From Setomelanomma holmii (lineage: Eukaryota; Ascomycota; Dothideomycetes; Pleosporales; Phaeosphaeriaceae), in assembly GCA_010015745.1 (NCBI GenBank), contig ML978157.1:39713-103712 (forward strand): a DNA stretch of 64,000 bases, in the 5' to 3' direction. The number at the start of each line of letters is the position of its first letter. The stretch's first letter is position 1. The position numbers were made by a program, and so were the translations under genes. A model generated the notes under the pieces. It was not told the DNA's origin, made no database searches, and worked only from the letters and a program-made list of their open reading frames with translations. Below, in pieces: positions 1 to 11,800 of the stretch.

Positions 1-1055
1 CTGCAGCATAAGGCCTCCACGCTAACTTTTGAATGCGACACACTTTTGAGAGCTGCGGTTGGTCTTACCTAAGCTGACAGGAGGCGGATATACATGGTGA
101 GGGTACGCACGGTATGTACTCAGGACTACGTACGCACCTTGGTGGACCGCTCGGTAAGAAGTCCTACTCTACGATCTCGACAATCCCTGCTATCGCAAAT
201 TTCGACTTTGAGCTTGCCGCTTTTCCAGGTCACCCGTCATGCTCGATGTACGTCAATGTTGGTGGAATTTTCAATGGCGGTCCGCTTAGACCGAGGCTTG
301 CCGGTGCATTTCTCAACCTCACTTCTGCGACGAGCTCCCTCGAGCACAGCAACACGGTGCGGTGCCGACATCGGAATGAGGTCTCGCGTCGCAGCCCGTA
401 TGCACTTTAACCGCTGCTCGCTTCCAGCGTAATTTGATGAGGCTGAATGTGAGTCTTTGAAAGTCCGCCATTCGGAGAGTTTGCCAGGTGGTACGCGCCA
501 CGGATACTAGCGGCCCTCCTGGATACTCGCGCGTGGGCACGCCCTACGACGTACAGCACGCCCACACGCCCAAACCACACAGGAACCAAACACTGACGCA
601 TCCCGGTCCGGCTCCTCGGGATGCGATTGCATCATGAGATGGAACAGCCTCAGGACACACACGAAGTATTGCAAGATTGTGTTTGCTTGTGCACTATCAA
701 TTGTGTTAGGATTGACTCACCGTTCGCTTTGGAACACGAAATCCCTTTCTCAGGGTCCACCGGACGAAATCTGCTCTATTAACAAAAGATACGCTAGCAT
801 TGTTTGCCGCGGTGCTCCGTGAGAAAACTAGCATGAAACGGTCTGGGCATTGCGTCGGTTTAGCCTCGTGATAGGAAGGTGTGACTCTTGATTGGACTTA
901 TTGACATGTATAAGAGCCTTCCTTGCTTCTTGCCTCTTACTCTCACCCAGATCTCGGTCAAGGCCAGCATATAAGACGTGTCTGACAAGCACCCATAGCC
1001 TTTGACCATCAAACAGCTTTCGTCCTACCACACTACATCAACACGACATCACAAA
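1..1055. other. Intergenic region upstream of the aminotransferase
   Basis: No convincing coding region is visible. The short open frames here have no recognisable motif and overlap one another on both strands. A TATAAG element lies at 970-975, about 80 bases before the aminotransferase start, and the stretch after 900 is pyrimidine-rich, so the last 150 bases probably hold its core promoter and leader. The first 900 bases show nothing I can name. Confidence 0.5.
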
Positions 1056-2399
1056 ATGGCTCCCATTGCGCTCACACCCCCTAATGAGGGCAACGAAACC
1101 CTTTCAAACCTTACAGAACAGGGCATCTCAGACGCTCTTCGCAAAAATGCCCCTTCACAGCTTAAATCGGCGTCGATGATAAACAATATCACCGCAACGC
1201 CTCCATCAGAGCCAGAAGCCAAACTCCAACAATCCACTGAACCCACTCTCGCTGAGCTCGACGCCTCCAAAGTCCAATGCACATACACCACGTCCCCACG
1301 GACCGTCCCAGAAGTCGGCTCAGCAGAAATGGCGTCCCAAAAAGTCTGCTCCGACCACATGATCCAAGCCCAATGGAACGCAGAGACGGGCTGGGCCGCA
1401 CCTACTCTCCAACCCTACGGCCCGCTCTCCCTCTCACCCACAGCATCGTGTCTCCACTACGCAACCGAGTGCTTCGAAGGCATGAAGCTGTACCGCGGGC
1501 ACGACGGCAAACTACGCCTCTTCCGCCCGAACCTCAACTGCAACCGCATGCTCATGTCCACCAACCGCATCGCGCTACCCGCCTTCCCCCCCACCGAACT
1601 CCTCAAACTCATCGTCAAGCTGTGCGCCACCGACGGCGCAAAATGGCTCCCCAAAGACCGTCCAGGTCAATTCTTATACATCCGCCCCACGATGATCGCA
1701 TCCGATCCCGCACTGGGCGTCGAGCGCCCCAAAGAAGCCCTCCTGTTCGTCATCCTATGCTGCTTCGCGCCCATGGGCAACATGAACGGCGGCATCAAGC
1801 TACTCGCCAGCCAAGACGACATGTGCCGCGCGTGGCCGGGCGGCTTCGGCTACGCCAAAGTCGGCGCAAACTACGGGCCCAGTCTAGTCGCGCAGGGCGA
1901 GGCTAGGAAGCGCGGATATCATCAGATCTTGTGGCTGTTTGGCGAGGACTGCACAATCACAGAGGCAGGCGCGAGTAACTTCTTCGTTATTTGGAGGAAT
2001 AAGGCTGGGAAACTGGAGCTCGTGACGGCGGATTTGAACGAGAAGATTGTCCTGGATGGTGTAACGAGACGGTCGATTTTGGAGCTTGCGAGGAGCAAAC
2101 TCGCGGCTGGTCATGAGGAGCTGGAGGCGCTGGAGATTGTGGAGCGCAAGTTTAATATCTTTGAGATTGTGGAGGCGGCCAAGGAAGGAAGACTGGTTGA
2201 GGCTTTCGCTGCTGGTACGGCGTGGTTCGTTGCGCCTATCTCCCAGATCCACTTCCGTGGCGAGGATATCGAGGTCCCGATGGCGAAGGGAGAGGTTGGT
2301 GCATATGCGGATGTTATTCGGGGGTGGCTGAAGGGTATCATGTGGGGAAGTGATGGTATGGAGGGCCACGAGTGGGGGTACGTGGTCGATGAGGAGTAA
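1056..2399 (+). CDS. Branched-chain amino acid aminotransferase (class IV PLP enzyme)
   Basis: Interconverts leucine, isoleucine and valine with their 2-oxo acids, using 2-oxoglutarate/glutamate and pyridoxal phosphate. The intronless frame encodes 447 residues. The start is ATG 1056 in a good context (CACAAAATGG); the frame extends upstream to 1002 but without an ATG. Residues 1 to about 85 are a variable leader rich in Ser, Thr and Pro. The fold-type IV core follows, with HYATECFEGMKLYRG near residue 140 and the catalytic region GGFGYAKVGANYGPS, where Lys268 is the expected PLP lysine. The later EDCTITEAGASNFF segment binds the cofactor phosphate in this family. Length is slightly above the usual 360-410 because of the leader. 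The leader is not a clean mitochondrial presequence, so the compartment is undecided. The gene is convergent with the R3H-SUZ gene. Confidence 0.93.
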   Translation: MAPIALTPPNEGNETLSNLTEQGISDALRKNAPSQLKSASMINNITATPPSEPEAKLQQSTEPTLAELDASKVQCTYTTSPRTVPEVGSAEMASQKVCSDHMIQAQWNAETGWAAPTLQPYGPLSLSPTASCLHYATECFEGMKLYRGHDGKLRLFRPNLNCNRMLMSTNRIALPAFPPTELLKLIVKLCATDGAKWLPKDRPGQFLYIRPTMIASDPALGVERPKEALLFVILCCFAPMGNMNGGIKLLASQDDMCRAWPGGFGYAKVGANYGPSLVAQGEARKRGYHQILWLFGEDCTITEAGASNFFVIWRNKAGKLELVTADLNEKIVLDGVTRRSILELARSKLAAGHEELEALEIVERKFNIFEIVEAAKEGRLVEAFAAGTAWFVAPISQIHFRGEDIEVPMAKGEVGAYADVIRGWLKGIMWGSDGMEGHEWGYVVDEE

Positions 2400-2675
2400 C
2401 TTGATACCCTGAAGCCATACAGGCTCACCTGAAGCAAGAATTTTGAAAATGTTGAAAATGATCATTTGAATTTCACTATCTCCCATTTTCCATCCGAACT
2501 ACCTTGAAATGCAAGGAAACCACCATTTTGAAAACACCATGAAAATGAGTCCTGAAGACCCACAAAGCACACTCAGGTGCTGAATGCCATGCCCATACGC
2601 CACCCAGGAGGTCCCCAAAGCACCATCACCATGCAAAATAGACGCCATTCATAGCTCGTGTACCTCCAGCCTTAC

Positions 2676-5482
2676 CTAAGACTGGCTGTCTGGAAGCCGA
2701 ATTGCACCCGGAAGGTGAGCAGCCGGAGCCGGAGCAGGGGGCTTGGCAGGAAGGTTGGAAGGTGTTCCGTACTTGGCAATGCTGCTGGATGCACTAGGCT
2801 GAGAAATGTTCCGATGCATTGCCGCTGAGGAACTGTTGCCATGCATGCTCTGGGGTGAGCCGAACGAAGGGGTACTGGAGGCGGACGCATTCGGTCCCAA
2901 AGGGGCATAATGGTGGTTAACGGTCATGTTGTTCGGTCCTGAAGCTGAGTTAAAACCTTGGCCATACTGCACGTAGCCCATATTCTGACCTCCCTGGAAC
3001 TGCGGCTGACGACCACCTGGAATGAAAGCCTGACTCTGTGGGTTGAACTGCTGACGATTGTAGCTGCCAGGAATCGGATGCTGGTTGTTGTTCGAGCCAA
3101 AGTTGAAAGGCGCGGCAGAAAGATTGCCATAAGGGTAGTTGCCATTCATCGGACCCTGCTGGGGTGCAGAGGTAGGGCGATCACCGTTGCCAGAGGGCGA
3201 GTACAAGCCTGGAGTCGGAGGATAAGCCTGTTGCTGAGGCATCGGGGACCAACCTTGGTTCATGGGCATGCTCTGTGGCTGCTGCGGCGAGTTTGGGAAC
3301 AAAGCCATTGGCACATTACCCATACGCGGCGTCACCTGCGATGCTATGCCTGCATTCTGGAATGAGGACATGCCCCGCTGGAAGTCGCCAGCTAGATCGT
3401 ACCCGTTCTGCATCGGGCCGTAGCCAGGATACATGGATGGGCCAGCGGAGGACTGGTACTGCTGTCCAGGCCAGCCGTACTGCGCATGCGGAGCAGGAGA
3501 ACCCATCATGGGGTAAGGACTGCCATAAGAACCTGGCGTTGGGCTGGATGCCATGCTTGAGTACGGATCAGAGGTCTGACCAGAAGCCATGCTTGGATGA
3601 ATCGAACTAGGGGCAACGGAGCCAACAGCACTATAGAAGACAGTGCTATCAGTGCTGTGCCCATAGGTGGAGTACTGGGGCTGGTGGAAGTAGGCGCTAT
3701 AGTGAGATCGCGCCTTGAAGTCGTCGTCATCGTTGTTGCGAGGCTTTCTGCCGTTCTTCTTCTTGCCCGCAGCAGAGCTTGACCTGGACGTCTCTTTGCC
3801 CTTCTCTTCACCCGATCCTGACCCATCAGGAGTCTCATTCTCTCCAGCAATGTCGAGTTCCTTGCGGCGCTTGAGGTAGAACGCTTCTTTCTCCTCTCGG
3901 GTCATGTCAGCTATCTTCTTGCCTTTGTCGCGACCAGCACCATCCTTGTTGCTGCCATCCTCAGAAGCGGGCTTGGAAGGGTTCTGAGAGTTAGAAGTAG
4001 TATAGGTACCGGATTTTCCATCATTGCGACGCAAAATTTGGCGTGGAGGCTCGGGTGGTGTATCAGTGCCACTCGTCTGGAACAACGGAGGTGGACTATC
4101 CCAGCGTCAGCAACTAATTTCGAAACGTGGAACGAGATGCTCACATTCTGATTGTTGTAGACTTGCGCATCATCTTCATCGTCTCGGTGAGCGGGTCTTG
4201 CTCGTGATGAAGGCCGTAGTAGTCCGCTAGGCGGTGGGCAAGCAGCCTATAATATGAGTTGCATTGTGGTATTGTGAACACCTTCTCCCTGGTCCCAGTC
4301 AGTTCCATATTTGTAAGAAGGTCAAGATACAGATGGAAAGCATACGCGTACTGAGGCACTGTGGCCAGGTCAATGCAGTCAATCTCAATCTTGGCAATCC
4401 ATGCGCGATCGAGGCCTTTGACCTCAAGCAGTGCTGGGTGAGGCTGCATGTTAGCGCTCGTTCCTCCGTTCACCTGAGGGAATCCGTTAGGTACTGGCTG
4501 AGACATGGGCCTCGCACCACTTGATGGCTGGTTGGGGTCATAGAGGCCGGGAGTGCCGTTGAGAACGTTTGGGAACCGTCCAGGTGGAACGCCTCGATGC
4601 GGTGGACCCGTCATGACGGCAATCTCATGGAGCTGATCGCGGAAGGCACGAGCAGCACCATTGTCGGATCCTGGTCGGGAGTTTGCCATTGAATCGGGTG
4701 GGCTGGTGAAGTCTTCCTCTTCCACCGCCCTCAGACTTGCGCTGTCGTCTGGTCGCAAAGACTCCTTCTCGTCGAGCGCAAAAGTTGTCGCAGATGTAAC
4801 GCTCTTCCCATCAAGGCTGGGAGGTTTGCCAGAATCGTCCGACGAAGACAGCTGGGTTCCGCTATCTTCAGCAGCATGGACCTTGACAAGCGCAGCGGGC
4901 TGCGTCCTCTCGCTGCTCTCTGCCTGGAAGTCCGAAGGCGGCGCTGCGGACTGGATCACGGTATCTGTCCATGCTCCGATACGAGCAGCTGCGGTACCAG
5001 CCTTGTCGTTGGCCTGAGCATGATTCTTAGGGACTTCTGGGTTGCCAGTAACCACCATAGGCGCCTCAGCGTTGGCCGTCACTACCTTGGGAGCCGCAGC
5101 AGTCGCAGTGACAGCTTTCTCAGCATCGGTGTTCTTGGTGGCAGGCTTTGTAGGCTCGACATTGCCGGTGACGACTAGGGGAGTCTCAGCATTTGCCTTC
5201 ACCGCCTTGGAGGCCTCGGGGCTCGCCATGGTTGACGATTTTGAGTACTCGCCGTTGACGGGCGCCGGGCGCTTGGCTTTGGGAAGAGGTAGGTTGCGCG
5301 GTGTCGCGACGGGTGGGCGAGCCTTGGGAGCAGTGTCCTGGATGTTGCGAGGAGTCAACGCAGCAGCAGCAACCTGGAAATGTTAGCTTCAGTTCATTCA
5401 AACAGAAGCGCCGCGTGCGCACCTTCGCAAAGGAGGGCTTAGGCTTGGCCTGTTCAGCAGGAACAGGAATGGTAGAAGTCAT
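2676..5482 (-). CDS. R3H-SUZ domain RNA-binding protein
   Basis: Probably binds single-stranded RNA and acts in post-transcriptional control; this rests on the domain pair, not on a known orthologue function. Three exons were modelled (5482-5423, 5373-4145, 4095-2676) with 49-nt introns, giving 902 residues. Introns are GTGCGC...CCAG and GTGAGC...ATAG. Residues 30-330 are low complexity with repeated VVTGN/VVTAN blocks. The R3H domain is near residues 345-420, ending with the helix YYRLLAHRLADYYGLHH, which has the Arg-x3-His pattern. The SUZ motif follows directly across intron 2: ILRRND, then a Lys/Glu-rich helix ending KRRKELDI. The C-terminal 400 residues are rich in Pro, Gln, Asn, Gly and Ser, typical of proteins that enter RNP granules. 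The start ATG lies 60 nt before intron 1. Confidence 0.85.
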
Positions 5483-6376
5483 GGTGTCTGTGCAATGTGT
5501 ACTTCTGGTAGTCGAGCGATGTAGAATGCGACTGAACCAACTTGCGCGCAGACCGTAGATGGGCGCGGTCGTGGAGCAATATGGGAGGTCTGTGGTTGAC
5601 CTGGATGTCGTGACGAGCGCGCCACTAGATAGAAGACACTCCTTGGTATGAGACCGGGTATCGTAGCAGAAGGTGGAAACCGAATTGGAATGTCGTTAGT
5701 TGGAAAGAAGGTGTTTGCCGAAGAGATGGACTGTTATGATTATTCAGGAAATAGAGTACTCAAGGAAAGTCACGATAGCCAGGGCACGAGCGTTGGACAT
5801 GTTGGTGCACCGGCATGCATGGGAAGTAAGGTTGTCGAAGGTGTAGGTGAAGCTGCCTCGAATGTAGGGCTGTGATTTGAGGATGCGCCTTGTGGAAACG
5901 GAAGCGGTGTAAGGTCCGAATTAGCGCAGGCTCCAGACTACCGGCGGATTGGCGTGTCGACAGTCGTCAAACGTGCGAGGCTGCGGGAGAGTAGACGATG
6001 AGGGTGTTTGGAGGCAGAGCAATGATGTGAGGCCGTAAATGGTGGAGTGGAGGTCCGTGCAGCTTCGGATCGGAGAAACCTTAGTTAGGTGTAATGATTT
6101 AGCCTGCAGGGCTGCATGGCATTTTCTCAGGGAAGGGTGCACTAGCTTGCTATCACGTGTCGGAGGGCGCCTCATCGTGCCTAGTTGCCGAAATAGTTCT
6201 CAAAGGTTGAACTTGGCGAGGCTTGCTTAACAAACCTTACTTAATCATGCTCCATACGTAGTGGGCGCTCAACTCGTTCCTTCCCGGTATACGACAGAAT
6301 CTCTTTGACATACGATCTTGAGCAAGTCCACCAACTTCATTCCTATCTACGGACACATTGCTTTGCGACACTCGCC
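5483..6376. other. Divergent promoter region between R3H-SUZ and ZCCHC genes
   Basis: These 894 bases lie between two divergently transcribed genes and hold both promoters and leaders. No frame has a recognisable domain. The last 70 bases before 6377 are in frame with the ZCCHC gene but contain no ATG. Confidence 0.5.
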
Positions 6377-7450
6377 ATGTTCCGTAGGCCAGGCACCGGT
6401 CGCTCCAAGGCTTCCGTAGACACGCTCTGCCAGAAGTGTCTGAAGAGAGGACATTACAGCTATGAGTGCAAAGCGACGGCACAAGAGCGTCCGTACGCTT
6501 CACGACCTTCCAGGACACAGCAGCTCCTCAACCCGAAGCTGAAGCCCAAGCTCACCACGGAAGTGCCCGAAGATCTGCTCCGCAAGAAGGGTGTCGCAGA
6601 CGAGATACTGAAGAAGAAAGAAGAGGAACGATCTGGTCGCGACCGCAAGCGCTCGAGATCATTGTCAACTTCGTCCGCCGACTCCGTATCCACCATCTCG
6701 ACCAACCGCTCGCCGTCAAGATCACAATCTCCGCCCAGACGAAGAAAGCACGATGGCCCGTCAATGCGCGGTGGCGACGATAAGGCCCTCACGAAGCGCA
6801 GGAAACGCTCGATATCAGGACAGTCGCGCTCCTCGAACGACTCAGAACGCAACACACGGCGGCGCATGAGCTCTTTCAGCCCTGGCGAGCGAGGCCGACG
6901 AAGAACAAGATCGAGGTCTACATCTAAGCGCATGGAGATATCACACGACGATCCGCGACAGTTGAAGGAACGTGCGCGACACAGGAGGGCATCGGAGTCG
7001 CAAAGCAGGAGCAGACCACGCCACGGCAAGAGACCTGCCAGGCGATTCTCGACATCAAGGTCACGATCCAGGAGCGCCGACCGCATGGACACCTCCGACG
7101 ACCGCGAACCACGCAATGGTGCATCAAAAGGCAGATGGGCTGCATCACCACCAGCTAGAAGGCAACTTTCGCGATCACCTTCGCCATATCGCCCTGGTCG
7201 CGTGCGCAGTCCGAGCCCATATGGCAAGCGTCGCGCGCCTCCGCGATCACCTAGTCCTGCACGCAGCAGAAGAAACGGTGGCCATGATCAGAGGAACTCT
7301 CATGGTCCACCTCGAAATCGGTTTGACAACGGACCTGCTCGCGCTGCGCCACCTGTTGCACAAGCACCACCCGTACAGCGAGAGCGCAGCTTGAGTCCTT
7401 TCAGCAAGCGCGTCGCTTTGACGAAGGCTATGCAGGCAGGGAGAATGTGA
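6377..7450 (+). CDS. ZCCHC10-like zinc knuckle, RS-rich nuclear protein
   Basis: Intronless frame of 357 residues starting at ATG 6377. The N-terminus carries one zinc knuckle, CQKCLKRGHYSYEC (C-x2-C-x4-H-x4-C), around residues 16-29. It is followed by the conserved segment RPYASRPSRTQQLLNPKLKP and then LLRKKG, the arrangement seen in ZCCHC10-type proteins. Everything after residue 95 is rich in Arg, Ser, Asp and Pro, with many RS, SPSP and RSRSRS tracts like those of splicing regulators. A role in pre-mRNA processing is therefore likely but inferred. The RS tail shows no globular domain. Confidence 0.8.
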   Translation: MFRRPGTGRSKASVDTLCQKCLKRGHYSYECKATAQERPYASRPSRTQQLLNPKLKPKLTTEVPEDLLRKKGVADEILKKKEEERSGRDRKRSRSLSTSSADSVSTISTNRSPSRSQSPPRRRKHDGPSMRGGDDKALTKRRKRSISGQSRSSNDSERNTRRRMSSFSPGERGRRRTRSRSTSKRMEISHDDPRQLKERARHRRASESQSRSRPRHGKRPARRFSTSRSRSRSADRMDTSDDREPRNGASKGRWAASPPARRQLSRSPSPYRPGRVRSPSPYGKRRAPPRSPSPARSRRNGGHDQRNSHGPPRNRFDNGPARAAPPVAQAPPVQRERSLSPFSKRVALTKAMQAGRM

Positions 7451-7807
7451 TTAGGAGGTCGGTGGGGCGATGGACATGGTTATGGAAGGTTTAGCTTCAC
7501 AGGAACAGGGCTGGTGGGAGTTCATAACTAACTGAGAGTACACCCTGAAGTGATCCACCTGGCTTGTAGTGATACTATCAATGTTGTTGAGCATCTGAAG
7601 CTCACCCAGCTACCACATTGCCACCCCAACTGATCGCGACAAGCAGCGCGAAGGCATACAGGCTGCTTGATTGGCGTCTTTCTTCCAATTCCCATAATCT
7701 CATAGTTCTCTCGTCCCACCTTCCTTCAGCGTCAAGCCGTCGCGAGCTCATGAAGGCTCAAGCTAGACTTCTCTTATGTCACTCAGTAACCAGCCTCTAT
7801 CCATCAT
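7451..7807. other. Short convergent intergenic region
   Basis: These 357 bases separate the 3' ends of the ZCCHC gene (plus) and the Cwf18 gene (minus). They probably hold both 3' untranslated regions. I see no gene or repeat. Confidence 0.45.
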
Positions 7808-8476
7808 TCAGCTCACATCCTCATCCTCCTCGTCCCTCCTCCGTTCCCTCTCCTCCTCCCGCTCCTTCAAATGCATAGCCTCCACAAGCTCACTCCCCTC
7901 CATGCCCACCTCCTCTCCATCCCCCTCATTCTCCTTCCCACCCTCCACTTTCCTCCCTCCCTCATTATCCTTCAACGCTTTCTGCCCCTCAATCCTCTCC
8001 CTCACTAACCTCGCAATCGCATTCTCCGTCTGCACCTCCAACGGCCTCATCTTCGCCTCCAAATCGCGTTTGAGATCCCAATTCGGCTTCTTGGGCTGCA
8101 GTTTGAATAAATCGAGCCCGGTGTCTGTGGCCTTTTCGGCGTCTTGCGCGGCTTTGGTTTCGAGGGCGAGTTGTTGCGCTTTGTATTCGAGTGTGGAAGT
8201 TGGGTCGGCGATGGGCTGGGTTTCGAAACCGAGTTTGACGTTGCGGGTTGAGGGGTCGAAGTTGCGTCCGGAGAGGTAGGTTTTTGTTACGGCGGTGTCG
8301 TTGTTGTTGTCGTTGTCTATGGAGGTTTCTGAGGGTTTGGTGCGTGTGAGGGCCGTGGAGGTGTCTTGGTCGGTTTCGTCTGTTGAGGGAGCTTGTTTGC
8401 GCTTTAGGGACTTCAGTTGGGCGAGGCGCGCTTTGCGGTCATTTGTTGCGGCCGAGAGTGCTTCGTGAGAAGACAT
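7808..8476 (-). CDS. cwf18: Pre-mRNA splicing factor Cwf18/CCDC12 family
   Basis: Component of the spliceosome associated with the Prp19/Cdc5 complex. The 222-residue intronless frame begins MSSHEALSAATNDRKARLAQLKSLK, the usual N-terminal helix of the family. The signature is clear: a YLSGRNFDPSTRNVKLGFE block near residues 88-106, then DLFKLQPKKPNWDLKRDLE near residues 140-160 and a following helix IARLVRERIEGQK. The C-terminus is an extended Glu/Arg-rich tail (residues 175-222) longer than in yeast or animal members. The gene is divergent from the PPR gene, with 331 bases between starts. Confidence 0.92.
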   Translation of the reverse strand: MSSHEALSAATNDRKARLAQLKSLKRKQAPSTDETDQDTSTALTRTKPSETSIDNDNNNDTAVTKTYLSGRNFDPSTRNVKLGFETQPIADPTSTLEYKAQQLALETKAAQDAEKATDTGLDLFKLQPKKPNWDLKRDLEAKMRPLEVQTENAIARLVRERIEGQKALKDNEGGRKVEGGKENEGDGEEVGMEGSELVEAMHLKEREEERERRRDEEDEDVS

Positions 8477-8807
8477 GGTGATGCGCAGATTTGACGGAGC
8501 TGTGGAGGATGAAGTCGTAAGGCTGCAGGCCCGAAAGTGACGAAGTACAACTTTTCAAATCGTCGCGACTGCAGGATGGCTCTTGTGAGCAGCTGTAGTC
8601 CTTTAGTGGGGTTGTTATAGCAAAGGTGGAAATGTTGTCGCGACTTTGCGGCGAGCTCCAAAAAAGCTCGGAAGTGAGGTTGCGGCTAGCGCAACTTCCA
8701 TCTCAACTTTCAACTTTCAACCTTTTCTGTCTTTCACGCCAACAAGGCAACATCATCTCGAATAACGCGTCATGGCTCGATGAAGCGCGCAACATCTTCA
8801 TCCTCTC
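8477..8807. other. Divergent promoter, Cwf18 and PPR genes
   Basis: These 331 bases separate the starts of two divergent genes and presumably contain both promoters. An ATG at 8780 starts a short frame that ends at a TAG after 18 codons; it could be a small upstream open frame in the PPR leader. Confidence 0.4.
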
Positions 8808-11800
8808 ATGCCCCCAGCCCGCATTTCCAATGCTAGCTTCATCGCCAGCGCGGAGTTTCCCATCCTGCCATTTCTAGCACCCCGGATATTCGCCGAGTCT
8901 CCTATACGCAGAAGAAGCGACCGATACAATGAGCAACGACGTGGAATACAGAAGGAGAAGGAGAAGGAGGACAACGAGAATGTGGACCTCAGAGCAGCTT
9001 CTGAGCTAGCATCAAGAAGCACATATTGCAACTCTCCCAGGCACAGGTGTCAGGGTCCTGGTACTGCTGGTGGGCTTCTTCAGATGACTGCTCCGCCATG
9101 GAAGTCTCCAGTAAAGACGCAAGCATCAAACCCTGCTGCTGTTCTCTACGCGGAGATCTCCGGCTTTGCCCGCACACGACTCAGCACGACACCCATCGCT
9201 AAGGCTAGCCCTCGCAAGGTGGCATCTCGCAGGAGAAAGACGCCTGAAAAGGCTTCGGAAGTTGGTGGAGGACGGGAGATATCAGGCTTGCGACAACAAA
9301 GTCCGTTACTTGCGGCGCGGCGTGGGCGAGCATTAGCCTTGGAGCGACAAAGGCTGGACAACCTTATATCCCGTACTGCGGGACAGACTGCGGCTACTCG
9401 CTGGCAGGACGGTCGTTACCGCTCGCTTCTTCGCCGCATTTCGAACCTAGAGCGCTGGGATTCCTGCGTACTGGACCTTGCGCAGAAAGGTGGTGGGTCG
9501 CTGGAACGCCAACACCTGATCCGAGCCTTTGCGGCACTCGACAGATCGCTATACCCAAGTGTCGGTCGGCACTCACGAAAGATCATCATCAGACATGATC
9601 CACGATGCGTAAAATGGAGTGCGGATTTGTTTCGAGACGCTGCAAAACATGAGCTGCATCTCACTTGGAAGAACTGGATAGCCTTGGACATTCGGACCAG
9701 AACAGGTGCCTGGTGTTGCTTGCTTTTATATCTCCTCGATCGTAAGCCTGGCCGCGCCATGCAATTCATCCATGTCATAGCCAATGACCCACTCCTACGT
9801 GGCGAGAAGTCAGAGGCTATTGCCGATGCTCTCGGTCATCTATCGAAGTTGCACACGAAAGGCGTATATGCTCCAGACGGGGGCTGGAGCGTGGACAAGA
9901 CTGCTGTCAAGCGGAGCTATGTGCCAAGCTTCCTTCACATCTATCGAAAAGCTCTAATAAGGCAACGGAATGTCTGTTCGCAGGACCTCCTGTTCAATCT
10001 AGTGGAACTATCGGACATCAAAGACCTCAAAAAAGTATTCGACTCTCTCGTAGAGAGTCGCGCGTTCCTTAGTTTTGACACGTTCTTGCACTACGCGAAC
10101 GCTTTTGCCAAGGCTGGCGAGTTCAAGTCGGCCCTTCGATGCTTGGACGTTCTCGGTGCAAGAACCCCGTCCGCCAGCTGGGGTGCAGTATCTGATCGAG
10201 AGAGGCTTCGATGGACTTGTGCTCTCATACTTCGCAAGAGTATAGCAAATAATCAGAATTACCACGAAACTCCTGGTATAGTGGCCGCAATAGTGCGCCT
10301 GGGCATCAGGATGGACATCCGCATGTACAATGTTGTCATGCACAACGCGATGGAGGCTGGCGACTATGCCACAGCTTTCAAGGTATACAATGCTTTGGAA
10401 TCGAACGGTCTCCAGGCAGATCAGTATACACACTCAATCTTGCTCCACGGCTGCGCATCGCAGAGCGATCCAACACGGTTCTCCCGCTTTGCAACACATT
10501 GCGCTGATATAGCTGAGAAGACCCAAGACGCTTGGTTAGCGACAGATTATCTCTATTATCTGTGGGCAAGCCATCAGAACGATACGGATAAACAACAAAC
10601 TCTGGCTTTGCTGCGACAGGCGTACGACCGATTCTTCCTGCCTAAGCCTATCGAAGTGCTTGAACATCGACCTCGAAACACAATCTCTGTCAACAAGAGC
10701 ATGGAATCGTCATCGAATAGTCCTCTCAAGCTCAGAACTCTTCCCGTTGCCCTCTACCTGCTACTGCAAGCGCACATTCAGCTAGCCATGGAACGAGGCA
10801 CTCAGCAAGTCTTAAGTCTCTACCAGAGGTTTCAATTGCTGGTCCAGCAAGACACAGATTCCACCTTGACTGAACTTGCAAAGCGACCTATCATCTGGAA
10901 TGCCTTTCTTCTTGCTTTCTGTAAGCAGCAGCAGTTTGCCAGTGCCTCGCAGCTCATCAAGGACATGACGAATGGATCGCCTCAACCGAACATCTACACT
11001 TGGAACATCTTCATGCAAGCCTTCTTCAAGACAAGTCAAGTCCAGGCCGCGGAGCGTGTTTTTGAGATCTTACGCAGTCGAGGTGTGGATCCTGACCAAT
11101 ATACGCACGGTGTCTTGTTGCGAGGGTATGCGAAAGCTCAGCATGTAGAGCGCATTGGTGAAATCATGCAACAGGTCACTACTGAAGATGAGATGGATAC
11201 GGACTTGCTCAGATTGCTAGCGCGTATTGTGAATCGCAACAAGCTCATGTTGACCTTGGAGAAGAGCCGTTTGTATAAGGAAGTGAAGCTCGAGGAGGCT
11301 GTTCGCTCGGAAGCTGAAGAGGTGGGGAAAAGATGGGAAGCACCTCGCCTGACGCTTAACGAGCCGGAAGCAATGGAGTCAAATCCGGTCGCTCTGCCAT
11401 CCGACGACAAAGCTGCGGAATCCGATAATAGTCTCATCGAAGAGAATCTGGACCTCCAACCGCAGGATGCATTCGAAGATGGCTACGACTTCCTTCGTCC
11501 ATCATCTTCTGATGCAGATCCGCCACCGGTATCAGCACCACCACTTCGATCGGTACAAGAGTCTCTGGAGGATGAAATGGACCCAGAAGTTCAGTATCGT
11601 AGGCTTCGGGAACAGCTTGGCATCGTAGCGCCTGATCTCTCCAAGACCCTCCATGAAGCACCGGGTGGTCCAGCGCCGCCATCCAATCCTTTCGGAGCAG
11701 GTCTAGGCTTCAAGTCCATGCTGCCACGCGTCGAGACGCCTGCAGCCCTCGGTGACATGTCAAAGGGTGTCATTCGCAAAGTGGAAAGCAAAGGGAACCC

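Noticed and set aside
6460..7227. 255-codon antisense frame opposite the ZCCHC gene
   Set aside because: Explained by the Arg/Ser codon bias of the RS-rich sense frame; the zinc knuckle and RS tracts favour the sense strand.
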